This document shows, piece after piece, positions 47,461-55,785 of a stretch of DNA of 60,259 bases. Origin of the DNA: Alphaproteobacteria bacterium (lineage in GTDB: Bacteria; Pseudomonadota; Alphaproteobacteria; Rhizobiales; JAKIUO01); assembly GCA_024280895.1 (NCBI GenBank), contig JAJRPI010000048.1:1-60259 (forward strand). The letters run 5' to 3'. The notes below the pieces were generated by a model, which searched no databases, was not told the DNA's origin, and saw only the letters and a list, made by a program, of their open reading frames with translations. Both the position numbers and the translations under genes were made by a program. Within the stretch, counting starts at the first letter, position 1. Each line of letters starts with the position of its first letter.

Positions 47461-47559
47461 GTAAGCCTTTTCGCAGGGGCTCGCAAAAAGCTGCGAGGGC
47501 CCCATAAACAGCTTAAAAGGCGCTAGAATACGCCAATCTCACGTTTCAATATAGATATT

Positions 47560-47688
47560 GACTTTCCTCGTGCAATTGAGGAAACTGCGGCTACTCAAAA
47601 AAGGCTTGAACCGAGCCGCCAATCTGGACTTGAGCCAGTGAGGTCAACATCCGTCAGCGAGTTTCGCTCACGGATGGATTTTTGTTTG
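47560..47688 (+). ncRNA. Candidate structured small RNA with intrinsic terminator
   Basis: Downstream of an AT-rich TATAGAT near 47550 the sequence holds consecutive hairpins: TTTCCTC/GAGGAAA (47563-47569 with 47578-47584), GCGGCT/AGCCGC (47587-47592 with 47614-47619), CTGG/CCAG (47624-47638), and a terminator stem ATCCGTCAGCGA/TCGCTCACGGAT with one mismatch (47649-47675) followed by GGATTTTTGTTT. No gene precedes the terminator, so an RNA gene is the simplest explanation. I do not match it to a named family. Confidence 0.4.
47648..47688 (+). terminator. Intrinsic terminator without an upstream protein gene
   Basis: CATCCGT-C-AGCGA and TCGCT-C-ACGGATG form a stem with a single C-C mismatch and a three-base loop, followed by a T-rich tail. 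It lies about 300 bases before ffh and ends no recognised coding gene. Confidence 0.65.
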
Positions 47689-47732
47689 GCGCATTGGAAT
47701 AGACAGATTGACCGTTATGTAAAGAAGGCTCA

Positions 47733-47917
47733 ACAGGCGATAGGACAATAAAATGACCCCGCCCTTTCGAGGCCTGAGCGTAACGACAAATGGACATGAG
47801 AGAAATTATAACCGACCAACGGGAGACAATGGGTTTTTAGTTGCGCTACCGCTTCGCTGTTTGAGCGCAGATGCCCGCCGGGCACCGTCCTCAAATAGCC
47901 GACAGGCGATAGGACAA
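47733..47917. repeat. 16-bp direct repeat pair upstream of ffh
   Basis: ACAGGCGATAGGACAA occurs at 47733-47748 and again at 47902-47917. Between them lies the second copy of the 28-bp dispersed repeat (47841-47868). The span 47690-47985 has no supportable gene. Confidence 0.65.
47841..47868 (+). repeat. Dispersed 28-bp repeat, copy 2
   Basis: Matches 41972-41999 at 27 of 28 positions (A to G in the centre). Its outer GCGCT and AGCGC can pair. Together the copies show a family of short extragenic repeats in this genome. Confidence 0.7.
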
Positions 47918-47985
47918 CAAAAAGCCGCGCTCCCTCGAAGGCCCAGCGATAGCTGGGATAGCCGCAAGAGATATAAGAGATTTAA

Positions 47986-49497
47986 ATGTTCGAAACCCTT
48001 TCTGATCGCCTCAGTGGCGTATTTGACAAGCTGACCGGTCGTGGTGCCCTTTCTGACAAGGACGTCAAAGCCGCTATGCGCGAAGTAAGGCGCGCTCTGC
48101 TTGAGGCCGATGTGGCACTGGAAGTGGTGCGGGATTTTGTTGAAAAGGTTACGCAACGAGCCGTCGGCCAGGAAGTCGTCAAATCAATCACGCCGGGGCA
48201 AATGGTCGTCAAGATCGTCAATGACGAGCTGGTCAAGGTGCTCGGCGAAACCGCTGTTCCAATCGATCTCAATGCTGCTGCCCCCGTCTCCATCATGATG
48301 GTCGGCCTGCAAGGCTCTGGTAAAACCACCAGCACCGCCAAGATCGCCAAACGCCTTACCGAAAAAGAAAACAAAAAGGTGCTGATGGCTTCCCTCGATA
48401 CGAGGCGACCAGCGGCGCAACAACAGCTGAAAGTGCTCGGTGAGCAAATTGGCGTTGAGACCTTGCCGATTATTGATGGGCAAACGCCCCAGCAGATCGC
48501 CAAACGCGCGGTGCAATTTGCCAAGCTTTCAGGCTATGACGTGCTCATGCTCGATACCGCGGGCCGCCTGCATATTGACGAGACCTTGATGGCCGAAGTT
48601 GCGCAGGTCCGCGACATCACCAAGCCGCAAGAAGTGCTGCTGGTGGCTGATGCGCTAACCGGTCAGGACGCTGTTAATCTGGCGCGCTCCTTTGATGAAC
48701 GCATTGGCATCACCGGCCTGATGCTGACCCGAATAGATGGCGATGGACGCGGCGGTGCCGCTCTATCCATGCGCGCGGTAACTGGCAAACCAATCAAGCT
48801 GCTGGGTACTGGCGAAAAAATAGATGAGCTGGAAGACTTTCATCCCGAACGCATTGCCAACCGTATTTTAGGCATGGGCGATGTGGTGTCGTTGGTGGAA
48901 AAAGCCGCTGAGACCATCGACGCTGAAAAAGCCGAGAAAATTGCCGCCAAAATGCAAAAAGGCGCTTTTGATCTTGATGATCTCTCCGAGCAGCTCAAAC
49001 AAATGCAGCGCATGGGCGGTATGTCCGGTGTGATGGGAATGTTGCCCGGCGTTGGCAAGATGAAAAAACAGATGGCCGGTGCCAATATGGATGACAGCCT
49101 GCTAGGTCGCCAGCAAGCCATCATCTCATCCATGACGCGCAAAGAACGCAAGCGCCCCAAACTGCTCAACGCCTCGCGCAAGCGGCGCATCGCGGCGGGT
49201 TCTGGCACCTCCGTACAAGAAATCAACAAGCTGGTGAAAATGCACCGCCAGATGGCCGACATGATGAAAAAACTGGGCAAACGCAAAGGCGGCCTTGCCG
49301 GACTGTTTGGCGGCGGCATGCCCGATATGCCGCCAGAAGCCGGGGCTGGTGGAGCTTTGCCACCCGGCGGCATGCCAGGCCAAATGCCAGGATTGGGCGG
49401 CGGTCTTCCCCCTGGCGCCGGATTGCCCGGCCTCCCAGGACTTGGTGGCCCCGGCCTACCCGGATTACCCGGCGGGCGAGGCAAAAAAAAGAGATAA
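47986..49497 (+). CDS. ffh: Signal recognition particle protein
   Basis: A 503-residue SRP54 GTPase that with 4.5S RNA targets nascent membrane proteins. The N domain (MFETLSDRLSGVFDKLTGRG), the G domain with P-loop VGLQGSGKTTSTAKIAKRL, DTRRPAAQQQLKVL, VLMLDTAGRLHIDETLM and TRIDGDGRGGAAL, and the methionine-rich M domain (LKQMQRMGGMSGVMGMLPGV) are complete. The C-terminus is a long Gly/Pro/Leu-rich tail of about 70 residues ending GRGKKKR. It leads ffh-rpsP-rimM. Confidence 0.97.
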   Translation: MFETLSDRLSGVFDKLTGRGALSDKDVKAAMREVRRALLEADVALEVVRDFVEKVTQRAVGQEVVKSITPGQMVVKIVNDELVKVLGETAVPIDLNAAAPVSIMMVGLQGSGKTTSTAKIAKRLTEKENKKVLMASLDTRRPAAQQQLKVLGEQIGVETLPIIDGQTPQQIAKRAVQFAKLSGYDVLMLDTAGRLHIDETLMAEVAQVRDITKPQEVLLVADALTGQDAVNLARSFDERIGITGLMLTRIDGDGRGGAALSMRAVTGKPIKLLGTGEKIDELEDFHPERIANRILGMGDVVSLVEKAAETIDAEKAEKIAAKMQKGAFDLDDLSEQLKQMQRMGGMSGVMGMLPGVGKMKKQMAGANMDDSLLGRQQAIISSMTRKERKRPKLLNASRKRRIAAGSGTSVQEINKLVKMHRQMADMMKKLGKRKGGLAGLFGGGMPDMPPEAGAGGALPPGGMPGQMPGLGGGLPPGAGLPGLPGLGGPGLPGLPGGRGKKKR

Positions 49498-49564
49498 CGA
49501 ATTTGAAAATGAACTGAATAATCGAAACAAACCAAACGAATTAATGTAAAAAAGGAAAAGACAA

Positions 49565-49963
49565 ATGGCTTTGAAAATCAGACTGGCTCGTGGTGGCTCC
49601 AAGAAACGCCCATTTTATCGCATTGTTATTGCCGACATCCGCATGCCCAGAGATGGTCGCTTCATTGAAAAAGTCGGTTCATGGAATCCCATGCTCGACA
49701 AAGATGATGAAAACCGCGTCACCCTTGAAATCGAGCGCATCAAATACTGGATGTCAGTTGGCGCCATCCCAACCGATCGCGTTGCACGCTTTTTGGATGC
49801 TGCAGGCCTCATGAAACGTGTCGCCAGCAACAACCCGAATAAAGCCAAACCAGGCAAAAAACGCGTTGAACGTGAAGAAGAGAAAAAAGCCGCTGCGCAG
49901 GCAGCCAAGGAAGCCGCTAAGGCTGAAGCTGATAAACCGGCTGCCGAAGCTGCCAGCGAGTAG
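49565..49963 (+). CDS. rpsP: 30S ribosomal protein S16
   Basis: A 132-residue S16. [20 protein letters not shown] and the adjacent [20 protein letters not shown] are the conserved beginning, followed by [20 protein letters not shown]. As in other alphaproteobacteria the C-terminus is extended by a Lys/Ala/Glu-rich tail from about residue 95. AAAGGAAAAG precedes the ATG. It follows ffh by 67 bases. Confidence 0.97.
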   Translation: MALKIRLARGGSKKRPFYRIVIADIRMPRDGRFIEKVGSWNPMLDKDDENRVTLEIERIKYWMSVGAIPTDRVARFLDAAGLMKRVASNNPNKAKPGKKRVEREEEKKAAAQAAKEAAKAEADKPAAEAASE

Positions 49964-49968
49964 GCCTT

Positions 49969-50517
49969 TTGTCTACAAGCAAATCAAAGAGGCTCTGTCT
50001 TGGGATCATCACCGGCGTCCATGGCATACATGGCGAGGTGGTGATCAAGAGCTATACCGCTGATCCGCTGGATATTAAATCCTACGGACCGCTGAGCGAT
50101 GAGCCAAATGATCGCCAGTTCAAAATCGGCAAAGTGCGCATCGCCAAAAAAGGTGTTGTCGCCCGCCTCAAAGGCATTGACGATCGCGACAGCGCACAAG
50201 CCCTCAAAGGCACCGCGCTGTTTGTTGAGCATGCGCAGCTGCCAAAACCCGAGGACGAGGATGAATTTTACTTCACCGACCTCATCGGATTGAACGTCAT
50301 CCTTGCAGATGGCAAGGACTATGGCACGGTCACCGGTGTGCATAATTTTGGCGCTGGAGACCTCATCGAAATCCTGGCCAACGAAAATCCAAAATCGAGT
50401 AAAAAGCCAGCCAGCGAGGTCTACCCGTTTGACAAAATAACGATCCCAAAAGTCGACATTCCGGCTGGGCACATTGTGTTCAACCCTCCGATAATGATTG
50501 AAACCCCCGACGAGTAA
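49969..50517 (+). CDS. rimM: Ribosome maturation factor RimM (TTG start)
   Basis: A 182-residue 16S rRNA-processing factor that binds S19 during 30S assembly. LCLGIITGVHGIHGEVVIKS is the canonical opening of the RimM domain, and FYFTDLIGLNVILADGKDYG with VHNFGAGDLIEIL the PRC-barrel. No ATG or GTG precedes the conserved core; a TTG at 49969, five bases after the rpsP stop with GAGTAGG close by, is the best start. The usual next genes trmD and rplS are absent. Confidence 0.93.
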   Translation: MSTSKSKRLCLGIITGVHGIHGEVVIKSYTADPLDIKSYGPLSDEPNDRQFKIGKVRIAKKGVVARLKGIDDRDSAQALKGTALFVEHAQLPKPEDEDEFYFTDLIGLNVILADGKDYGTVTGVHNFGAGDLIEILANENPKSSKKPASEVYPFDKITIPKVDIPAGHIVFNPPIMIETPDE

Positions 50518-50576
50518 GACTATCCTTTGGCGAGTACGGGGGTGCTTTTTGTTTTGTGCTATTTTGGAGTGCGACC

Positions 50577-52559
50577 ATGAAAACACACGTTCGATCTACC
50601 CCCCGCGTCTTGATGAATTTTGCTGGCCTGTTCGCAGCCTTGTTCCTGCTCACCAGCACTGCGATTATTCTTCATACCAATGTCGCAAGCGCCCAGACGC
50701 GAAATTTTAATCAACGCCTTGTCAAATTAAGATCTGATATCAATCGGTTGATAGAAAAAGGCACCTATGTGCCTGCCCTCATCAAAGCGAAATTTTATGT
50801 CCGTCTGATGGCCAAAAAAGTCGGCACACGACATCCGAGCTACGCGCGCGCCCTGCAATTGCAAGCAAAGATTTATCGCTATCTGAAGCGCCCTGTTGAG
50901 GCTCGTAAATTTGAGTTACGGGCGGCATTGATCCTCAAAAATCATCGCAACTTCAAAGCCAAGCGAGATGCTAATATCAAAGCTGCAATCGCTGCATCAG
51001 TGGCCAAAAGGCGCGCGATGGAGTTGAGGTTGCGCAAACAACGTGTGCAACAACGGGCCAAATTACAAGGAAGAGTACAAGAGCAACGACAGCCCTCATC
51101 ATCAAAAAGAACACAGAAAAAACGCCGACTCCGGACTGTGAAGAAACAGAAAAAAGCAGCTCCACAACCTCGCTCATCCGCACAAATGCAAAAGCCAGTT
51201 GCAAAGTCCAAACCAATTCCCGATTATAAATTCAACTTGAATCCACCCACCACTTCGGGACGTACATACGGGGCAGCCAAGCCCCATAGCTCATATCAAC
51301 CAACCAGGCGAACCAGCCGCTCCACACGCGGTCAGCAAAAACCCGTCATGCGCAGCAAGAGCGCCGCTTCGCGAAGTGCGCCCCAAGGCGGCGAAGTTTC
51401 AAAAGCCACAGCACCTCCTCCCTCAATGACAGCCCCGCCAGCACCTCCAGTAATCGCCTCACGCACACTCAACAAGGGACCAACGGGAGGCGCGGTCCCG
51501 CAAACGGAAGCTGGAGCCGAGCCACCTGCTGCAAACGAACCTGCTCCTGCCGCCTCCCTTGGCAAGAAAAATCACACGATTGTAAAAGTCTATTACGCAA
51601 CAGACCGCCAGCGCACGAGTAGTAAGCAACTGGCCAGCATTTATAGCGGCGAGCCCGCCGACCCGATCAGGATCAGTTATGGCATCTGCGAAGTCTCTAT
51701 CCCTAAAGGTCACAAGCCGGGGCAGTTGGAAGCCCCTTCAATCTACCGTTTTGAATTCAAGGAAGACCCCGACAAGCATGTGGTGCTGCTGAACGTGCAT
51801 CCACAAGAGAAGAAATCCTATTTCCGCAATCTAAAAGACGTCATTGCACGCTCAAAAGGTGAAAATGCCTTCATCTTCATTCACGGTTATAATGTTACCT
51901 TTTCGGACGCCGCCCGCCGCACAGCCCAGATTTCCTATGATCTTGGCTTCGATGGGGCACCAGTCTTCTATAGCTGGCCATCGACCGGAGAGCTTTCTGG
52001 CTATCCCGCTGACGAGGACAATATTTTGTGGGCCCAAGAAAACATCAAACAGTTTTTACGAGACTTTGTCGAACAAACGGACGCCAAAAATATCTATCTC
52101 GTTGCGCACAGCATGGGCAGCCGTGCTCTGACCGGCGCAGTGGCCTCACTGATTTCCGAAGCGCCAAAATTCAAAAAACGTTTCAAGGAAATCATACTGG
52201 CAGCTCCCGATATCAGCGCCCGTATTTTCAAGGACCATATCGCTCCCAAAATGCTTGAAGCATCAAACAATGTCACACTCTATGTTTCCGCCGACGACAA
52301 GGCATTGCTGGCTTCACGTAATTTTCATTCCAATCCACGCGCTGGGGAAGCAGGTGAAAATATCATTATTTTCAAGGGTATCGACACCATAGACGCCACC
52401 GGTATAGATGCCAGCCTGCTGGCTCATTCCTATTTCGCGGAAGCCAAATCGATCATCTCGGATATTTTGGCAATCATTCGCGGCAAACCGCCACAAGGAC
52501 GCAAAACGCTCAAGCCGATTGAAACCAAGCGCGGGATATATTGGGCTTTCAGAAAATAG
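50577..52559 (+). CDS. Exported alpha/beta hydrolase (DUF900 esterase-like) with TPR-like N-terminus
   Basis: A 660-residue protein read from the ATG at 50577 with GGAG seven bases upstream. A signal sequence (LMNFAGLFAALFLLTSTAII, then VASAQ) is followed by a TPR-like helical part (residues about 35-110), then about 200 residues of Lys/Arg/Gln- and Pro/Ala-rich low complexity. The C-terminal 320 residues are a DUF900-type alpha/beta hydrolase: IVKVYYATDRQRTSSKQLAS, NAFIFIHGYNVTFSDAARRT, VFYSWPSTGELSGYPADEDN and the nucleophile elbow VAHSMGSRAL. The substrate is unknown; the basic linker could hold the protein to the wall or envelope. Confidence 0.85.
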   Translation: MKTHVRSTPRVLMNFAGLFAALFLLTSTAIILHTNVASAQTRNFNQRLVKLRSDINRLIEKGTYVPALIKAKFYVRLMAKKVGTRHPSYARALQLQAKIYRYLKRPVEARKFELRAALILKNHRNFKAKRDANIKAAIAASVAKRRAMELRLRKQRVQQRAKLQGRVQEQRQPSSSKRTQKKRRLRTVKKQKKAAPQPRSSAQMQKPVAKSKPIPDYKFNLNPPTTSGRTYGAAKPHSSYQPTRRTSRSTRGQQKPVMRSKSAASRSAPQGGEVSKATAPPPSMTAPPAPPVIASRTLNKGPTGGAVPQTEAGAEPPAANEPAPAASLGKKNHTIVKVYYATDRQRTSSKQLASIYSGEPADPIRISYGICEVSIPKGHKPGQLEAPSIYRFEFKEDPDKHVVLLNVHPQEKKSYFRNLKDVIARSKGENAFIFIHGYNVTFSDAARRTAQISYDLGFDGAPVFYSWPSTGELSGYPADEDNILWAQENIKQFLRDFVEQTDAKNIYLVAHSMGSRALTGAVASLISEAPKFKKRFKEIILAAPDISARIFKDHIAPKMLEASNNVTLYVSADDKALLASRNFHSNPRAGEAGENIIIFKGIDTIDATGIDASLLAHSYFAEAKSIISDILAIIRGKPPQGRKTLKPIETKRGIYWAFRK

Positions 52560-52636
52560 CATAAGTGGTTATAGACACTTGGAGCGCAGGCGTTCTTACT
52601 AAGCGCACGATCAATCAATAAGGGTATCCTCAATTC

Positions 52637-53206
52637 ATGGCCAACAATACTGACCATTTACGCACGCAGATGAAAATCATCCAGGGAAGTTTTTCCTCGC
52701 GGGACCGGCGCTCCGTGACCAATGCCATTGCTGATGTGGGGCAGGATTTTCTTGCTTCTGGCGGCCGCAAAGTCATTGCTGGTTTCTTTCCGGTCGGTAA
52801 TCAGATCACACCATTACTGTTGATGCAGGCCCTGTTCCACCGCCAGCTACCGCTGGCTCTGCCCAAACTTGACGATCAAAACAGCTTGCGTTTTTACAGC
52901 TGGTGGCCCGGCGCAAAAATGCACTCGCCACAAGGAGCTATTCCAGCGCCTCTGGAATGTGAAGAAGAGGTCGCTCCCGACTATCTGCTAGTGCCAATGC
53001 TGGGCTTTGATCAAATGGGTAATCGCCTTGGTTTTGGCAGTGATTTTTATAGTCAGGCTATCAGATCCGTACGCGCCCGCAGCGACACCATCGTCGTTGG
53101 CATCGGCTTTGCCGAGCAAGAACTGGGCGCTATTTTACAAGATGACAGTGAGGGCCGTCTCGACTGGATCATCACCCAAAATGGCCTGCGCGGACTGACA
53201 CAATAA
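52637..53206 (+). CDS. 5-formyltetrahydrofolate cyclo-ligase family protein
   Basis: A 189-residue protein of the YgfA/MTHFS family, which recycles 5-formyl-THF to 5,10-methenyl-THF using ATP. Landmarks are VIAGFFPVGNQITPLLLMQA, LALPKLDD and VPMLGFDQMGNRLGFGSDFY, with the C-terminal VVGIGFAEQELGAIL. The nucleotide-binding loop, usually GYGGGYYDR, is here GFGSDFYSQ, so activity may be altered. It starts 77 bases after the hydrolase gene. Confidence 0.83.
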   Translation: MANNTDHLRTQMKIIQGSFSSRDRRSVTNAIADVGQDFLASGGRKVIAGFFPVGNQITPLLLMQALFHRQLPLALPKLDDQNSLRFYSWWPGAKMHSPQGAIPAPLECEEEVAPDYLLVPMLGFDQMGNRLGFGSDFYSQAIRSVRARSDTIVVGIGFAEQELGAILQDDSEGRLDWIITQNGLRGLTQ

Positions 53207-53311
53207 CATATTGGGGTCATAAAACTGGTTTCAGTAACCAATAGTCTTTTCGAAATTGCAATCAAACTGGTCTATAATCGCCAGTACGATTGTGCAGCGA
53301 AAGATAAGTTT

Positions 53312-53509
53312 ATGACCTCAATTGCAAGAGATCTCGTCTCCAGTTTCAAGCGGGCAACACGCCTTGCATTCTTGCGAAAAACGTCCCAGGCAGAACCAGA
53401 AATCAGCACAGGCGCGCTGATGACACTGGTTTTTCTCAACATAACAGCCTCCATTGGCTCTGAGATTTTGGACGCGGGGGGAATCTCTATTTCAACTCCT
53501 TTGGATTGA
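53312..53509 (+). pseudogene. N-terminal part of the C13 peptidase gene, split by a frameshift
   Basis: A 65-codon frame whose product (VSSFKRATRLAFLRKTSQAE, GALMTLVFLNITASIGSEIL, then DAGG) resembles the beginning of membrane-bound alphaproteobacterial C13 peptidases. The gene then continues in another frame. Over a run of six Gs at 53476-53481, reading with one more G joins DAGG to NLYFNSFGLNAHFASF of the next frame, which gives the expected family sequence. The lesion may be a sequencing error, a true mutation or a slippage site. Confidence 0.6.
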
Positions 53510-54834
53510 ATGCTCACTTTGCAAGTTTCGTGGTTGTTGTCATTTTAATTCTTGTGTTGGGATCAAAGTCTGGTCTCCCCTCTCCGCAACGCATTATCAC
53601 AGATATCGCATCACTGGAGATCTGGTTTTTCCTCCTCTTTGTGGGCCTCTTTTATGCGTCTCCTCCTCTGATTGAACGGTTTAATCTGCAACCTGCAGCC
53701 CATGAGATTGTACAAGAATTACCGCTTCTTATTCTTGGGATCTGGGGGCTCGTAGCTCTGTGGTGGACCGGGCGAACCTTATGGCGCGGGCATTTAAGGT
53801 TTCCCGGCTTGCACTTTGTATTTGTTGTTCTCGCCCCCATGTTTTTAGTGCCGCATCAAGCTGCCTTTAACGGCGACACAACAGATTGGACCCGCTACGA
53901 CATATGGTACTGGGGAGAAAAAGCCCGCCATGCCCTCTTCCCTCAAACTGCCAGCAATAAAAAACGCGCCCCGCGCATCGACGTGGAAGCCGCTTATTAT
54001 CGCCAGCCCGCCCTCGTCAAAAAAGCGCTCGACAAACTGAAATCTTCATCGACTACCACCCCCAATTTTTACTTTGTGGGGGCCGCACCAGATGCTTCCC
54101 AACTGGTCTTCAAGCGCGAAGTGCTGGCGGCGCAAAAAATGTTCGATAAGCGTTTTAATACGCGGAACCGCTCGCTGGTTCTTCTGAATAACCGCAAAAC
54201 CATCGACACCGTGCCTATGGCTAATGCCTCCAATCTTGCTCTGGCGCTTGAGGGGGTCGGCAAAAAAATGGATGTCGAAAAAGACGTGCTTATTTTGTTT
54301 ATCACCACTCATGGAGGCACCAGACAACTGTCGGTACGGTTTTCGCGTTTTTACCCAAATAATCTGAGCGCGCAACGGTTGGCCAACATCTTAAAAAAAT
54401 CTAAGATCAAGCACAAGGTCTTGATCATTTCTGCTTGCTATTCGGGCAGCTTTATTCCCGCTCTCAAAGATGAGAATACCTTGATCATGACAGCCTCTCA
54501 TGCGGAGCGATCCTCCTTTGGCTGCTCCAATGAACGAGACTGGACATATTTTGGCGATGCTTTGATCAATCGCGCCCTGCGGACAACGAAGTCCTTGCCA
54601 TATGCCTTCGCGGAGGCACGGGCGATGATCACCAAATGGGAAGCCAAAGCAGGCGTTGAGGCGTCAGAACCCCAGATCTTTGTTGGTGAGCTCATCGGCA
54701 CCAAACTGGACAGCCTGATCAGCGGACTGGATCAATTGGAGCACCAGGCGAAAGCTTCGCCAGATGGCAGCAATATCTCACCTCGCGACCAAAAACTGGT
54801 CCAAAATCAACACACCGCCCAACCGTTGGAATAG
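53506..54834 (+). CDS. Membrane-bound peptidase C13 (legumain-like) family protein, main part
   Basis: The bulk of a C13-family protein, 442 codons from a TTG, though the natural frame extends upstream to about 53464 and joins the preceding short frame by a -1 shift. Three or four membrane segments (FVVVVILILVLG, LEIWFFLLFVGLFYA, LPLLILGIWGLVALW, LHFVFVVLAPMFLV) precede a soluble domain with the catalytic His-Gly in ILFITTHGGTRQLSVRF and the catalytic Cys in HKVLIISACYSGSFIPALKD, followed by ITASHAERSSFGCSN-like residues. C13 members cleave after Asn or process GPI-type anchors in eukaryotes; the bacterial substrates are unknown. Confidence 0.8.
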   Translation: MNAHFASFVVVVILILVLGSKSGLPSPQRIITDIASLEIWFFLLFVGLFYASPPLIERFNLQPAAHEIVQELPLLILGIWGLVALWWTGRTLWRGHLRFPGLHFVFVVLAPMFLVPHQAAFNGDTTDWTRYDIWYWGEKARHALFPQTASNKKRAPRIDVEAAYYRQPALVKKALDKLKSSSTTTPNFYFVGAAPDASQLVFKREVLAAQKMFDKRFNTRNRSLVLLNNRKTIDTVPMANASNLALALEGVGKKMDVEKDVLILFITTHGGTRQLSVRFSRFYPNNLSAQRLANILKKSKIKHKVLIISACYSGSFIPALKDENTLIMTASHAERSSFGCSNERDWTYFGDALINRALRTTKSLPYAFAEARAMITKWEAKAGVEASEPQIFVGELIGTKLDSLISGLDQLEHQAKASPDGSNISPRDQKLVQNQHTAQPLE

Positions 54835-54852
54835 TGTCACCAGCTGACCAGC

Positions 54853-55782
54853 TCACCATTTGCGTGCCTGCTCTGGCGCTTTCATTTCTTCGAAAACCAT
54901 GTGGTTGAAATCGCCGAGCAATTTGGGCTGAGCAAGCTTGAAAGCGCGGGGATCACGGCGGTAATTCATGCGCCATAATTTGCCAGCCCAAGCCCAAAGA
55001 ATATCACCATTGTGATCAAGATCGCACCAGTCGACGCGGCCAATTTCCCAAATAGCTTTTCCCCATAAATTGGTAATGCAAGCTTCTTCAACATTCCAGC
55101 GCCCTTGACGTTCATGCGTATATTTGGAACTTAATTGCAGGCTCCAGCGGGACGGGCCACCCTTGTTTTGCGGGCGCTTGGCGAAGATGGTCGGCCGTTT
55201 TTTCACAAAACTATAAGGTTCGCGATATCCCACCATTTTGCTATGAGATCCCTTTTGGGCAAGGGTCCAACCATCGCGCAACATACGATAAGTTCGAATG
55301 GGATCATCTTCTCCGCAACCGGAATATTCACGAAGTGGCTTGACGCTCATCGGTAGACAAGCCTGCTCGCGCGCCATGTTTTTTGGACATTCTGGCGTCA
55401 TGCCATGATTGAGATAGATCGTGCGACCATTGTGCGAAAACAGACCACCGCCACCCCAGGTATCTCCCTTGGGCCACATAGCCAGCGCCGTAAAAAAAGG
55501 TGGCTTTGAAATCACGCTATAGGTGCTTATTTCCTTGGCGTAATTTGAGGCAAAATAAATGAAATAGCGACCATCTGGCGAGAGATCGCAGCGCCGCTCA
55601 TAGACCCGGTGTTTTAGCCATTGGCCGGGCGTGAAAAGATCATTACCGCGATCCCAACTGATCATGCGTACATGATTGCTCGGCCCTCGACGCAACAAAA
55701 CCGCCTTTCGAGAATTTGGCGCAAGCAAAGCGTATAGTCGAGCGGTGTTTTTCCATTGCGCTGTTGAGACAATCTTGGCCAA
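54853..55782 (-). CDS. Uncharacterised protein with beta-propeller-like composition
   Basis: A 309-residue soluble protein, rich in Trp and Tyr, with segments such as CDLSPDGRYFIYFASNYA and GGGLFSHNGRTIYLNHG that look like blades of a WD40-like or TolB-like propeller. No signal peptide is seen. Cysteines occur at several scattered positions. No named family recognised. It ends 18 bases from the C13 peptidase gene on the other strand and begins three bases after the stop of the GcvR-like gene, so it is probably co-transcribed with that gene. Confidence 0.65.
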   Translation of the reverse strand: MAKIVSTAQWKNTARLYALLAPNSRKAVLLRRGPSNHVRMISWDRGNDLFTPGQWLKHRVYERRCDLSPDGRYFIYFASNYAKEISTYSVISKPPFFTALAMWPKGDTWGGGGLFSHNGRTIYLNHGMTPECPKNMAREQACLPMSVKPLREYSGCGEDDPIRTYRMLRDGWTLAQKGSHSKMVGYREPYSFVKKRPTIFAKRPQNKGGPSRWSLQLSSKYTHERQGRWNVEEACITNLWGKAIWEIGRVDWCDLDHNGDILWAWAGKLWRMNYRRDPRAFKLAQPKLLGDFNHMVFEEMKAPEQARKW

Positions 55783-55785
55783 AAG

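Noticed and set aside
47474-47503. 4.5S RNA (ffs) hairpin near ffh
   Set aside because: The GGGGCTCGCA/TGCGAGGGCCCC stem lacks the conserved internal loops and GGAA tetraloop region of SRP RNA.
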